Notes: generated from the sequence alone by a model not told the origin. A stretch of DNA of 64,000 bases from an uncultured Candidatus Melainabacteria bacterium (GCA_934693235.1 CAKUUY010000005.1:35913-99912), one strand, 5' to 3'; positions 23,292 through 33,513 are shown, numbered from the stretch's first letter. Made by a program: numbers and translations.

Positions 23292-25931
23292 CTATATTAT
23301 TTCAATATCGTCAAAGGCATTTTGAGGGCTTGGCATATTTTGTTTCATTTCAAATGTTAAGAAATCTTCGCTATTTGTTTTTAAATTATTAGGATTTCTC
23401 AAGAATCTAAGAGCTTCTTTCCAAGACATTTGGAATAGGTTTTTGGTTTCTTGTGTTGTTTGCGCAATACCTAATTTGCCAAATATTTCTGCTATATCAG
23501 CAAGGCCTTGCGCCATTACTTTTGTCTGTTCTGGTTTTGACATCTTTGATTTGTCAAGGTCTCCATATTTTTTATTAAAGAAAGAGTCTACTAAATCTTC
23601 AAAAGAGTTTCTTGCAGATGTTTTAGCTTTGTTTAAGTTTAATTGAGTATTATTTGGAATAATATTGTATTTTCTTAAAATATTATCAGTTAATGTATAG
23701 AATGAGTCGATGTTCATTGATTCTATTTTTGTTTCAGAGTCAAAGAAATATTTTTTCAAGTCGGCTTCAACTTTTTGTTGAGCAGTTTCTTTTGTTAAGC
23801 CATTAGGTAATATAGCTCCATCTAATATAGAAGTAGTCAAATCTTTTACATTACCTCTTTTTATTAATGATGATAATCGAAGAGCTACTTTCGCTTGTTC
23901 TTTACTCAAATTAATTGTGTTACCGGTATCAATAAGAGTGAACAATTTTCCTTTACCTGTTTTTAAGCTGTTCAAGTTGATAAAAATATTCCCCGGATGT
24001 ATGTCTGCGTGAATAACTTTACCATTTTTATCGATTTTAGAGAATTGTTCAATTTGTATATCTATGTAATTTTTTAATAATCGTTTTATTTGTGCCGGAG
24101 TCATTTCAAAATCATCAAACTCAGGCGCTCTGGATTTGATTTTTTGTATTTTTTCTTCGCATTTTTGAATTTCTTCTGTTGCCCATGATGCACATCTAGG
24201 ATCTTCTTGTGCCCATCTTTTAAATAATTTTATTCTAGATTCACAGTTAAAGTAATCAACAAGCGTTTTTACACTGATGCCAGGGGCTTTTTCCATAATG
24301 TAAATACCGTCTTTTACGTCGATTGATTTTGCAACATCTGAAACTTTACAGTGTTTTCTTAGTGCTTCAGCTGCTTGCATTTCGTTTTTGAAATCAACTT
24401 CTTTGCTAATTCCTTCAGCTAAATCGTTTACATTTCGTATTAAGTATTTTTGAGTATCGGTTAATTTATCTTTAGGCGTATCTCCGATTATTAGTTTTAG
24501 GAATTTTTCTTTATCCGTTGCAATCTTTTCTGCAGAAATGCCATCTTTTAAAACTTTAACACATACTTCTTTGCCGGATTTATCTTTTGCAAGGTAAGTT
24601 TCTGCAATAGTACCTACCCCTAGCAATTTAGAAATTTTGTATTCTGCAGAACCCCATAGTTTGTTAATATGTGCTTGTGCTTGTTCTAATGTTCTTGTAG
24701 GAGGACAATTTTCTCGAAGAGCTTCTGAAATATCGGAATAATTGCCTCCGTTTTTGATTTGTAGAAATTTAACTGCAAATATGTTTTCATTTGTCAAATT
24801 TATAATTTTTTCATCAAGTGATGTCGCAAACTCTCCCAATATTTTTTGTATTGGTTCTGAACTAATCATTTTATCTTCAAGTTCTTGATAAGCTGTTTGA
24901 GTTGACGGCAAGTCAGGAAGTTGTAACTTTTTACCTTGTAGTTTGTTTACAACTTTATCTAAATTTTCACCAAGAATTTTGTTATAATGAGCTTTTTTGA
25001 AAGCCGGAATGGCAATTAACAACGCTCCAAATGTATTTACAATAGCATTGTCTTTAAATTTTTGAGCGAAATCTCCAAAAGACTTTTTGTTTTCGTTGTT
25101 TTTGTCAGTAGTATATTTTAATCCGGTTGTTGCTGCAATATATGCCGGAATTCCGACAATTCCACCAACTAAAGTTGTAACAGGAGCTAAAATACCGTTT
25201 AATGCTCCGGTTCCGAAACTTTTCCAAGACTCTTTACGTTTTGCTTTATTTGCTACTTTTTTAGCTGCTTTGTAATCTTCTTTATTTGCGTAATCCTTTT
25301 GGTTTACAGAGTATTCTTTTGAACCAAGTCGATCGATGCGGGTAATTGTTTGTTTTGTTAGTCCGCCTAAAAGGGCTAAAAATGGAAGCATTAAGAGTGT
25401 TGCTGTGGTTTTACATTTTAACAAATCCTGAACATCGAGTGCTATTCCGGCCCATTTGCTGTTATTTTTTTCTAATTTTTTAAGAAAACTTGGTAGAGCT
25501 TTTAATTTGTCTTGAGCTCTAAATTTTTTCAATGCATTGTCAGCAAGCATAAATGTTGAAATTGTAGTTGCTGCAGCAGCGACATCTCCAACAGTTTGAG
25601 TTCCGTTTTTTTGAGATGCTTTATATTTTTCGAAATTTTTATTTAAAGCTTCTTGAGTAATTTCACCTTTTTCAAATTTGTCGATTTCTTTTTCAACTTT
25701 TTTTGAACCAAGTCCCAGACCGGTAGTATTTTTCAAAAAATTATAGAATTTTCGAATTATTCCGTTTTCTTTTTTTACTTTAACAAACTTATCTCTAAGC
25801 ATTGAAGTATCAACTGTAGTCGAAGGATTGGCAACAGTTGACAACGAAGTTTTCGTTTGCACTGATGGCAAAGAGTTAATATAGTAATTTTCTTGATTTT
25901 GTTTGTTTAAAAAATTGTCAATTCCAGACAT
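23292..25931 (-). CDS. ABC1/UbiB-type atypical kinase fused to orphan membrane region
   Basis: 879 aa. The N-terminal ~400 residues are lineage-specific, with several hydrophobic segments (ATTISTFMLADNALKKF, LLMLPFLALLGGLT, LVGGIVGIPAYIAATTG). The C-terminal part is an ABC1/UbiB/AarF kinase: GVGTIAETYLAKDKSGKEVC with the VKVLK lysine, then IMEKAPGISVKTLVDYF, HADIHPGNIFINL (catalytic) and FTLIDTGN (metal site). Family kinases act on lipid or quinone metabolism at membranes. The Ala-rich nucleotide loop and KxGQ motif typical of UbiB are not obvious, so activity may differ. Its upstream region resembles that of the 26043-29369 gene. Confidence 0.78.
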   Translation of the reverse strand: MSGIDNFLNKQNQENYYINSLPSVQTKTSLSTVANPSTTVDTSMLRDKFVKVKKENGIIRKFYNFLKNTTGLGLGSKKVEKEIDKFEKGEITQEALNKNFEKYKASQKNGTQTVGDVAAAATTISTFMLADNALKKFRAQDKLKALPSFLKKLEKNNSKWAGIALDVQDLLKCKTTATLLMLPFLALLGGLTKQTITRIDRLGSKEYSVNQKDYANKEDYKAAKKVANKAKRKESWKSFGTGALNGILAPVTTLVGGIVGIPAYIAATTGLKYTTDKNNENKKSFGDFAQKFKDNAIVNTFGALLIAIPAFKKAHYNKILGENLDKVVNKLQGKKLQLPDLPSTQTAYQELEDKMISSEPIQKILGEFATSLDEKIINLTNENIFAVKFLQIKNGGNYSDISEALRENCPPTRTLEQAQAHINKLWGSAEYKISKLLGVGTIAETYLAKDKSGKEVCVKVLKDGISAEKIATDKEKFLKLIIGDTPKDKLTDTQKYLIRNVNDLAEGISKEVDFKNEMQAAEALRKHCKVSDVAKSIDVKDGIYIMEKAPGISVKTLVDYFNCESRIKLFKRWAQEDPRCASWATEEIQKCEEKIQKIKSRAPEFDDFEMTPAQIKRLLKNYIDIQIEQFSKIDKNGKVIHADIHPGNIFINLNSLKTGKGKLFTLIDTGNTINLSKEQAKVALRLSSLIKRGNVKDLTTSILDGAILPNGLTKETAQQKVEADLKKYFFDSETKIESMNIDSFYTLTDNILRKYNIIPNNTQLNLNKAKTSARNSFEDLVDSFFNKKYGDLDKSKMSKPEQTKVMAQGLADIAEIFGKLGIAQTTQETKNLFQMSWKEALRFLRNPNNLKTNSEDFLTFEMKQNMPSPQNAFDDIEII

Positions 25932-26004
25932 AATTTCCCTATAATTTTTCCCTTATATTTTTATAAAGGAAAGAAAACTGTGGAAATTGCTATTTTGTAA
26001 CGAA

Positions 26005-26042
26005 TTGTAACTCAATCTAAAGTCTATTCAAGAAGTAGTTGA
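26005..26042 (+). pseudogene. Duplicate of the 3' tail of the MgtC-like gene (copy 1)
   Basis: AACTCAATCTAAAGTCTATT followed by CAAGAAGTAGTTGATCAATA resembles the end of the MgtC-like gene (CAATTCAAAGC... ATTCAAGAAGTAGTGGATTA). It is shortened in the middle. Confidence 0.55.
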
Positions 26043-29000
26043 TCAATATTTAGACTTTTTGTATTTGTCTAATAAGTTTGAGCTTTCAGAATCCATGTTT
26101 TTAGAAATGTTTTGAGTATTAGCTTGAGATTCAACATTTTGTCCAACTGTTTCTTTAGGCTCAATATCTGCATAGTATGCAGGATCTTCAAGAGATTCCA
26201 TTGCCTTCATTACGCCTAGACGTCCGGCTTTCAATTGCATATCTGCCATAATTGCTTCTGCAAGATATGTAACACCGATAGTGAATATAGGCCAGCTAAT
26301 ACCTGCTATTGCTAATGCCATTTGTAATTGTGGAGTAATAAATATGTTTGCTAATTTGCCACTCGTAATTAATTTAATCATTTCATCAGGACGTTTATTG
26401 AATTCTTCGACAAGTTTTGAGGTAATTCTGTCAAGTTCTTCTTTTGGCAAGTTTTCAAAAACTTTTTGAACTTTTGGAATCATTTCTAGCATCATGTCTT
26501 TCGTCATACTTGACATGTGCAATCTTTCTTCTGCAAATGTTGCAAAATCTTCCGGTGACATTTTTTCAATGAAAGTTTGATATTTATCAAGGAATGCTTT
26601 TGGACTAGCTATGTTGCTTGCAATACTATATGCATCTTTGAATGTTGCATTTTTGACTCTGTTTCCAACAGCTTTTGCAAGCTTTATGGCTTCATCTGGA
26701 TAAATTCCTGCAAATTGAGGGAGTTCTTCCGGTTTAGCAATTGAGCCTTTAGCTTGTGGGTTAAGGAATGATTTAATATTGAATTGGGAGCCTTCGCTTA
26801 AACAAGCGTTGAATTTTTCTTCGCCCAAAATTCGTTTTAATAATTTGATTGTTTGGGTGTTAAGAGGTACTAAACCGTTTGATTTTTGCGCCATTTCTTC
26901 CAGTTTTGCAGATAATTCACCTAATTTTTCAGACAATTTTGAACTTTTTATAGCTTCAATTACACCATGGAGTTTTGGACTAAATAAATAAACAGTATTT
27001 GCAAATTTTTCATTTGTTGCCAATTCTAGGGCTTTTCTTGCTTCTTCCGCTTTTTCAGGAGAAATGTTTTTCGGATTAAGCATCATATCTAAGATTTGTG
27101 CTCTTAATTCAGGAGTCATATTTATAGATTTTTTTGTTTTTGTCCCCCAGCCATGAGTCATTACGTTAAAGAAATTGTCTATATCTGCTTTTTTAATGTT
27201 AAGACTTGGGTTTCCTTCAATTGCTTTATTTAGAGTCCTTTTTAAGTTGTATAGAAAATTAATTTGATCTTCATTAGAAAGTTTTTTAAAGCTTTCAAGT
27301 CCGGCTTTCCCGTTAGAATACATTTTACTGAAAACATCAATCATTGAATCTTTTTGGAGATCAACATCTCTTAAAATTGTAGACATCGGCTTTTTGTCAA
27401 CTTTGATATTATCAAGTTTGATTGACACATTGTTCTCAACATGTCCGAGATATTTTTTGAACCATTTTTTCTTCATCAAGTTTGATGTATTACTCAATTT
27501 AGTAATAATTTTATCAAGAAGTTTTGCACCTGTAATTTTTCCACGAGCAACTTGAACAAGTGTGTAAATAACAGGAGACACAGTTAATGCCATTCCGCCA
27601 TATTGAATAAATGGTTGAGCAATTTCTGTCGCCGCTTCCATAGATTCAGAGTAAACTTGTGAGTTGTCGTCAACTTTTTCAAACGTATTGAATAGTTTTC
27701 GTTGCAAGTTTTTAGCTTCTCGAAGTTGTTCCGGTGTTACATCTTGTTTTTTCAACAAATCTTTTAGAGCTTGTTTTTCTTTGTATTCGGTCTTTTTATA
27801 CTTGTTGTAAGCCCAATATTGCTTTATTACATTTGGAAGGAATAGAGCGTATTCCTTGAATTTGTTAGGCTTTTTATCTGTTGTCTTTACATCTTGAACT
27901 TCTTCATAATCGTCTTTTGTGTAGCCGATGAAGTTTTCAGGATTTTTTTCAAGTTCTCTTTTTGCGGTGAATCGTCCTGCGCGAGCAGCTGATTTTTGAA
28001 GTTTTAAGCCAATAATAGCTCCAGCAATACCCGTTAATACAACGCCAAATGCTCCAAATATCCAAGATTTACCGGTTCTGTTTGCAAAAGCTACTGCTAC
28101 CATATCTTTAAAAGATTTTTTTACTTCTTTTTTGCCGGCGGAATTTTCTATGTTTTCTATCATTGATTTTGCAAATTGCCACCATTTAGCATGATGCATA
28201 AATCCTTTTAATTTTGGATCTTTTAAAGCTTCGTACAATTTTTTAGTTTCTTCAGAACCTGTTTTATTAATTCGATTTTCAACGAATTTATCAAAAACTT
28301 TTAATTTATTTAGAACCCAACCTGTTGCAGCACCAATTGCACCTCCAAGGAATGGAGTTCCATAAATTAATACATTTCCAGCGACTTCCATATTTTCAGA
28401 ATTTTTTTCTGCTTCGTTGTTAATTATGCGGACTGTTCTTTGAATAACTTCTTGGTCTTTTTCTGCTTGAATACGTTCTTCCGGAGTTAATTCACGAGTA
28501 ACTTTTTGTGAGTTATCTTCTCTTGCGGCTTTGTCGTTTCTATATGCACGGTTGTCTTTGATGATATTGTAGATTGATTTGAACATTCCTGATTGAAGTT
28601 TTGACTTTTTGTCTTTTTTCGTTAATTCAGGGTGCTCTGCAAGTTCTTTTTTTGCTGCCTCAATTTGTTCCGGAGTATAATTTACAAATTCTTTCGGATC
28701 TTCAAGAACTTTTCTTGCTTGATAACGTGCAATTTTTGAACTGTCTGTTTGAAGTTTTGCTTCATAAATTGTTGCTGCAATAAACAAACCGACGGTCCCG
28801 AGCATTGCAAGTCCATGAGCATAACCGATACCTTTAAGGTATTTAATCATTTGTTTTTTGCCGGCTTTTTTGAATGCCATAAGTTCTTGTTTAAGTTCAG
28901 AATCTTGAATTCTTCTAATAGTTTTTTTATCTGTAATTCGTTCATATATGCCTAGCGGCTTATCAGTGTTTTTCAGATGCTCTGCAACTTTTTGTTTAAG

Positions 29001-29369
29001 TTCTTGGTATTTTTCTGTTTTTTTTATATTTGAGTTAAAGTTTAAAATATTTTGGAAATTTTTTTTAGACTTAGCTTGGAACGCAAGCCAGTTTAGTCCC
29101 AATAGACCTGCAATTGTTGCAAGTTGGGATAATGGATCAACTACTGTTTCAACGTTTTCTGCAACGTTTTCAGAATGGTTATCCATAACATCAATAACAT
29201 CAACAATTGTGCCCCCATATTCTTTTGCTTTTTGGAGTTCTTCCGGTGTGTGTTGACGTCTTTTTGCAAGTTCTTCGCGTTGAGCATTCTCGTGGCGTTG
29301 GTTATTTTCCCATTTTTTGAAGTTGCTTCTGTTTTTGGCTACCTGAGATAGCGAATTGAAAAAATCCAT
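26043..29369 (-). CDS. Giant orphan membrane protein built of three repeated units
   Basis: 1108 aa from ATG 29369, chosen because MDFFNSLSQVAKN aligns with the start of the paralog at 30526; the frame itself is open 84 bases further. Three units each carry an acidic helix with SEN/SES (MDNHSENVAENVETVVD; EKNSENMEVAGN; NSQVYSESMEAATEI), membrane helices, and an RYQARKVLEDP-type block (RFTAKRELEKNP; LGVMKAMESLEDP). Between units 2 and the last block lies a ~350-residue helical insert absent from the paralog. The function is unknown; an envelope scaffold is one possibility. Confidence 0.75.
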   Translation of the reverse strand: MDFFNSLSQVAKNRSNFKKWENNQRHENAQREELAKRRQHTPEELQKAKEYGGTIVDVIDVMDNHSENVAENVETVVDPLSQLATIAGLLGLNWLAFQAKSKKNFQNILNFNSNIKKTEKYQELKQKVAEHLKNTDKPLGIYERITDKKTIRRIQDSELKQELMAFKKAGKKQMIKYLKGIGYAHGLAMLGTVGLFIAATIYEAKLQTDSSKIARYQARKVLEDPKEFVNYTPEQIEAAKKELAEHPELTKKDKKSKLQSGMFKSIYNIIKDNRAYRNDKAAREDNSQKVTRELTPEERIQAEKDQEVIQRTVRIINNEAEKNSENMEVAGNVLIYGTPFLGGAIGAATGWVLNKLKVFDKFVENRINKTGSEETKKLYEALKDPKLKGFMHHAKWWQFAKSMIENIENSAGKKEVKKSFKDMVAVAFANRTGKSWIFGAFGVVLTGIAGAIIGLKLQKSAARAGRFTAKRELEKNPENFIGYTKDDYEEVQDVKTTDKKPNKFKEYALFLPNVIKQYWAYNKYKKTEYKEKQALKDLLKKQDVTPEQLREAKNLQRKLFNTFEKVDDNSQVYSESMEAATEIAQPFIQYGGMALTVSPVIYTLVQVARGKITGAKLLDKIITKLSNTSNLMKKKWFKKYLGHVENNVSIKLDNIKVDKKPMSTILRDVDLQKDSMIDVFSKMYSNGKAGLESFKKLSNEDQINFLYNLKRTLNKAIEGNPSLNIKKADIDNFFNVMTHGWGTKTKKSINMTPELRAQILDMMLNPKNISPEKAEEARKALELATNEKFANTVYLFSPKLHGVIEAIKSSKLSEKLGELSAKLEEMAQKSNGLVPLNTQTIKLLKRILGEEKFNACLSEGSQFNIKSFLNPQAKGSIAKPEELPQFAGIYPDEAIKLAKAVGNRVKNATFKDAYSIASNIASPKAFLDKYQTFIEKMSPEDFATFAEERLHMSSMTKDMMLEMIPKVQKVFENLPKEELDRITSKLVEEFNKRPDEMIKLITSGKLANIFITPQLQMALAIAGISWPIFTIGVTYLAEAIMADMQLKAGRLGVMKAMESLEDPAYYADIEPKETVGQNVESQANTQNISKNMDSESSNLLDKYKKSKY

Positions 29370-29447
29370 AATTTTCTCTAGTTTTTCCCTTACAATTATA
29401 ATAAAAGAAAAAATACGGTGGAAATTGCTTTTTTGTAAAGAATTGTA

Positions 29448-29522
29448 ACCCAATTCAAAGCTTTTATAAAGGTCTTCAAAAACTTGATGGTATTGAATTT
29501 GTTTCTATTTAAGAAGTTGTTG
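29448..29522 (+). pseudogene. Duplicate of the 3' tail of the MgtC-like gene (copy 2)
   Basis: The segment matches the last ~75 bases of the MgtC-like gene throughout: ACCCAATTCAAAGC, CTTGATGGTAT, and a TTTCTATTTAAGAAGTTGTT version of the final codons, now with an in-frame stop. It lies beyond the start of the 26043-29369 gene. Confidence 0.7.
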
Positions 29523-29594
29523 ATTTGTTTAAGTGTTGCAAGTTTTGAGTATTTGGGTATAATAATCCTATGATAGTTTATAGGAGTTTGTGTT

Positions 29595-30428
29595 ATGCAT
29601 AGAGAAAGACGAGCATTTACTTTAGCAGAGGTTTTAATAACGCTTGGTATTATAGGTGTTGTTGCTGCGATAACGATGCCTACACTTATCACAAAAGTGC
29701 AGGATAGAATTTTGATGAATCAATTTAAGAAAGTATATAGTATTTTATCTAATATGGTTCAAAAAGTTAATGCAGATTTGGAATATACGACAGAGTGTTA
29801 TATATGGATTGATAATCCTTATAATGGTTCATATAATTGTGACGATTCAAGAAATGCTGCAGATGTTTGTATAACAGATAGAGAAAATGGGAAAAACGGT
29901 GTAGTGATGAATGATCCTAATACCCCTGTTCCATATGATATTTGGGGTAAATATAGAGATTGTTCTGCATTTTGGTCGCAAGCAAGAAAGACATTGAAAG
30001 TCGCTAAAACTTGCAGTTCAAATGGCGGTAATAATAATTGTTTTTCTTCTGAGTATAAAGGGTTTGATAAAGTAAAGGCCAAAAATTACGAAAATTTAAG
30101 TCAAGACAAGAAAAATTTATTTACGGATGAAGAAGATTATGCATCTCAAATTTCTGCTAACTGCACAGGGTATAGGACTTCCGAAATAGCAAACCAAAAA
30201 GCAATTGTTTTGCAAGATGGTGTTACAATAATTGGTTATGGCGGAACAGACTTCTTGGTTGATATCAACGGACTTAAAGGTCCTAATAAATGGGGATACG
30301 ATTTGTATAACTTTAGGATAAGAGGCAATGATGGCGGAGGACGAAAGATAACCCAAGGAGATTGTATGGCTGTTGAAGACGGTGGGTATTCTACGGATAG
30401 TCGAATAAGAATGATTGGTAAAAATTAG
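29595..30428 (+). CDS. Type IV pilin-like protein (pilin without poly-G)
   Basis: 277 aa. ATG 29595 follows TAGGAG. The leader is only MHRERRA before FTLAEVLITLGIIGVVAAIT, a normal short prepilin leader. The body has several Cys and the IDINGLKGPNKWGYDLYNF block of the group. No G tract is present, so it should be constitutively translatable. It is followed by the second giant membrane protein gene. Confidence 0.85.
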   Translation: MHRERRAFTLAEVLITLGIIGVVAAITMPTLITKVQDRILMNQFKKVYSILSNMVQKVNADLEYTTECYIWIDNPYNGSYNCDDSRNAADVCITDRENGKNGVVMNDPNTPVPYDIWGKYRDCSAFWSQARKTLKVAKTCSSNGGNNNCFSSEYKGFDKVKAKNYENLSQDKKNLFTDEEDYASQISANCTGYRTSEIANQKAIVLQDGVTIIGYGGTDFLVDINGLKGPNKWGYDLYNFRIRGNDGGGRKITQGDCMAVEDGGYSTDSRIRMIGKN

Positions 30429-30525
30429 ATATTGGTGTTACATAATGTAACGAAAGTCGTAATTAAGAGGCAAAAATATATGTTTTTGTCTCTTAATTTA
30501 TATATAGGGAAAATGTAGGGAAAAA

Positions 30526-32805
30526 ATGGGCCAATTTTTAAACTCAATTAATGAAGTAAGAAAAAATTATTCTAAATATGATGACTGGGAACAAAAGCAA
30601 GCTGACGAGCGTGCTAAGAAAGAGTATTTAGCGGCTAATTTAAATATTCCGGAAGATAAGCTTGAATTAACTAAAAAACGTGCAGAAACGGTTATCAGAG
30701 CAACAGAGATGATGGATGCTCGTTCTGAAGACAATTGCCAGAATATGGAAATGTTAACAAACGGTATTGCAGCACTTCCTGCAGTACTTTTATCTGTGTT
30801 ACAAATCCCTTTAATAGATTTTGTTGCAAACAGAGCAACGTCAAAGATTGACAAGAAAGTTGAAAAGCTTCGAGCTGAGTTTCTAAAAATGTATAGTGCG
30901 GATTTTGAAGCCCGCCAAGCAAAGAATCTTGAAATAATTGATTTGTTGAACAAATCTTCTAAAATCAAAAGTAAAATAAGGCAAAATGGACCATTCGCTG
31001 TAATGGGGCTAATGCTTGCAAGTGCTGTTGGGATGATTTTATGGGGTAATTCTAAACAAAAAGAAGCTTCTAGAATAGGCAGATTTCAGGCAAAGCAAAA
31101 TGAACTTAAAGACGAAAAGAATTTTGTAATTTATACACCAGAACAATTAGAAAAAGCAAAAGAAATTGCGAAAAATATTCCTGACGAAAAAGAAAAGAAC
31201 AGCATTTCTAAAATGATCGAGGAACTAAAAGAGCTTTCTAGTGATAAAAAGGCTTACAAAAAATGGCTCTCTGAAAAAGATCCGAATGAAATTGAAAAAT
31301 TGAAATCAGTAAACTTATCTCCGAATAGTGAAGCATATCAAAAAGCGAAAGAAGACCAAGAATTAATTGTTGATGCTGTAAAAGAAATTAACGTAAAGGC
31401 AGAAGAATATTCTGAAAATGTTGAAAATTCGTTTGATACTTTAGGTACCTTATCTTGGCTTATTGCAGCTCCAATTGGTTTTGGAATTAATAAGTTAATG
31501 AAGTTTGCTAAAGTTGATAAAAAGATAAGACCAATTGTTTCAACAGCTGTGCCGGTGCTGACAGCTCTAGGTATTCAGATGTATGGAACAATAGAAGAAA
31601 AGAATGCCTCTCGTGTTGGTCGTTATAAAGCAAGACAAGATTTGTTGAAAAATCCTGCAAGATTAATGGCTTATTCTGATGAAGAAATGAAAAAAGCTGA
31701 AAATGTTAAAGCAAAACCGCAAAAACAAACTTTCTTAGAAAAACTTGGAGGAAGTTTCTCATTCTTGGCTTCTTACATGAAAGATAAGTCAGAGTACAAA
31801 AAATATAAAAAAACAACTCAACAAGAGAATGAAAAATTAAATAAAGCACTAAAACAAGTAATAGTTTCCGATGCTCAGAAAAAAGACGCCAAAGCTTTGC
31901 AGAAAAATGTTTTTAGAGCATTTGACGAGGTTGATGAAATGTCTCAAAGATATTCAGAAGACACAGAAGCCGGAACAGAAATTGCTAAAGAATTAGCAAA
32001 TACAACTTGGTCTATAGGGGCGCTTTTGGGCTTAGGGTTATTAACAGCATCAATTGTAAAGGGGAAATTTCCTATTGTTAAAATAGGAAATTGGTTGACA
32101 AATATTGCGTTTGATTCAAAATCTTCAATAAAACTTGCGATAAATAATCTTAACAATGTTTTGAAAAATTCTGATAAAAAGACGGTTCAAAAATTCCAAG
32201 AAGCACTTGTAAATGGCAGAATGGGTAATTTCCTAGGCTATGAACAGAATAAAACTATAAAAGAAGCGATTGAACCATTGATTGACGAAATTAGAAAAGT
32301 TGGTGTGACAGGTTTATCTCAGGCAGTTGCCGAAAATAGTAAAAAAGATGTGTCAGCAATATTCGCAGAATTATTTAAGTCGCATTTTAAACAAACAGCA
32401 GTTGCTAAATGGACTCGCAATATGCTTTCTCAAGGAACAAAACTTTGGGTAAAAGGTAGAGTATCCAAATTAGATCTTGAAGTTCCTAAAGAGACGCAAG
32501 AACAATTAGGTATGAATTTTAATTACAAAAACTATAAAACATTAATTAATACCGGACTTGTTGCGGGTGCTCCGATATTGGGTGTAATATTTGCAGTTCC
32601 TTATGCGTTCAATGCTTGGTTGACAAATATTCAAAAGAAAGCCGGGAAAATTGGTATTATGAAAGCAATGGATAAGATTGATGATCCAAGGATATTTGTG
32701 GATGAAACTTCAAAAAGCTCTTCTAATGAGTCAAAGGAACCCCAAGAAGTTGCTGAAAATACAAATTACCAATTGTTAGACAAGTTTAAACAACCGGTAG
32801 TATGA
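30526..32805 (+). CDS. Orphan membrane protein, 759 aa, paralog of 26043-29369
   Basis: Same three-unit plan as the 1108-aa protein: MDARSEDNCQNMEMLTNGIA, KAEEYSENVENSFDTLG and MSQRYSEDTEAGTEIAKE, each followed by membrane segments and an R-x-G-R-(F/Y)-x-A-(K/R) block (RIGRFQAKQNEL; RVGRYKARQDLL; KIGIMKAMDKIDDP). The N terminus MGQFLNSINEVRKNYSK also aligns. The long helical insert of the paralog is missing. The last 20 bases overlap the convergent histidine kinase gene. TAGGGAAAA occurs before the ATG. Confidence 0.75.
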   Translation: MGQFLNSINEVRKNYSKYDDWEQKQADERAKKEYLAANLNIPEDKLELTKKRAETVIRATEMMDARSEDNCQNMEMLTNGIAALPAVLLSVLQIPLIDFVANRATSKIDKKVEKLRAEFLKMYSADFEARQAKNLEIIDLLNKSSKIKSKIRQNGPFAVMGLMLASAVGMILWGNSKQKEASRIGRFQAKQNELKDEKNFVIYTPEQLEKAKEIAKNIPDEKEKNSISKMIEELKELSSDKKAYKKWLSEKDPNEIEKLKSVNLSPNSEAYQKAKEDQELIVDAVKEINVKAEEYSENVENSFDTLGTLSWLIAAPIGFGINKLMKFAKVDKKIRPIVSTAVPVLTALGIQMYGTIEEKNASRVGRYKARQDLLKNPARLMAYSDEEMKKAENVKAKPQKQTFLEKLGGSFSFLASYMKDKSEYKKYKKTTQQENEKLNKALKQVIVSDAQKKDAKALQKNVFRAFDEVDEMSQRYSEDTEAGTEIAKELANTTWSIGALLGLGLLTASIVKGKFPIVKIGNWLTNIAFDSKSSIKLAINNLNNVLKNSDKKTVQKFQEALVNGRMGNFLGYEQNKTIKEAIEPLIDEIRKVGVTGLSQAVAENSKKDVSAIFAELFKSHFKQTAVAKWTRNMLSQGTKLWVKGRVSKLDLEVPKETQEQLGMNFNYKNYKTLINTGLVAGAPILGVIFAVPYAFNAWLTNIQKKAGKIGIMKAMDKIDDPRIFVDETSKSSSNESKEPQEVAENTNYQLLDKFKQPVV

Positions 32806-33439
32806 TTTCAAATTCGGTTTTTTCATTTGTTGACTGATTTAATTTCAATATTGCATTTTGAGCTTTCAAGTTATTCGTGCAAATGTGCAAACCAAGACCA
32901 CTTCCGGTTTGTTTTGTGGTAAATCCTTCTTCGAAAATAGATTTTTGCTTTTCTACAGAAATCGGTTCGCCATTGTTTGAAATTTTGATATGAGCCTTAT
33001 TGTTTTGAATGTCAAGAGAAATATTTATTTCCCCTTCCTTTTTGATAGCTTCAATGGCATTTTTTATAATATTTACAACACAGGCTAAAAATTTATTTTC
33101 GTCTATATAAACTTGCGCACTATTGTAGACATTGCTTGTTATGCAGATGTTTTTGTCTGTAATATAAACGGTTGCGAGTTTTATACCCTCTTCCAAGATT
33201 TGTTTTATATTACAAATTTTAAGATTAAAATTGTCCAAAGATTTTAGGTCTAGAAGATTGTTGTTTATTATTTTCAATGATTTATTTATACAGTTTAAAG
33301 CATTTTCTATAGATGAATTTTTAATTTCATCTTTTTCTAAATTTTTTTTAATAATTTGTGTGTACAGTTCACAAATAGAAATATGGTTTCTTATTTCGTG
33401 TGCGATACATCTTGATTGTTCTTTTATTAAGTCGTTCAT
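32786..33439 (-). CDS. Soluble histidine kinase without sensor domain
   Basis: 217 aa. The phospho-acceptor is H14 in AHEIRNHISI. The ATPase part has the N box NIIKNAIEAIKKEG, ISNNGEPIS (G1), FEEGFTTKQTGSGLGLHIC (F/G2) and an ILPV end. There is no membrane segment or input domain, so it must read a cytoplasmic signal or a partner protein. The gene is just downstream of a NarL-type regulator on the same strand, its likely partner. Its 3' end overlaps the convergent 30526-32805 gene by 20 bases. Confidence 0.88.
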   Translation of the reverse strand: MNDLIKEQSRCIAHEIRNHISICELYTQIIKKNLEKDEIKNSSIENALNCINKSLKIINNNLLDLKSLDNFNLKICNIKQILEEGIKLATVYITDKNICITSNVYNSAQVYIDENKFLACVVNIIKNAIEAIKKEGEINISLDIQNNKAHIKISNNGEPISVEKQKSIFEEGFTTKQTGSGLGLHICTNNLKAQNAILKLNQSTNEKTEFEIILPVV

Positions 33440-33513
33440 ATTTTACCTACATTAAAGGCCCAGCTCAAGAATGGGCTGAACCTTTACATACTTTATTAGC
33501 AACAGCTATTTTA

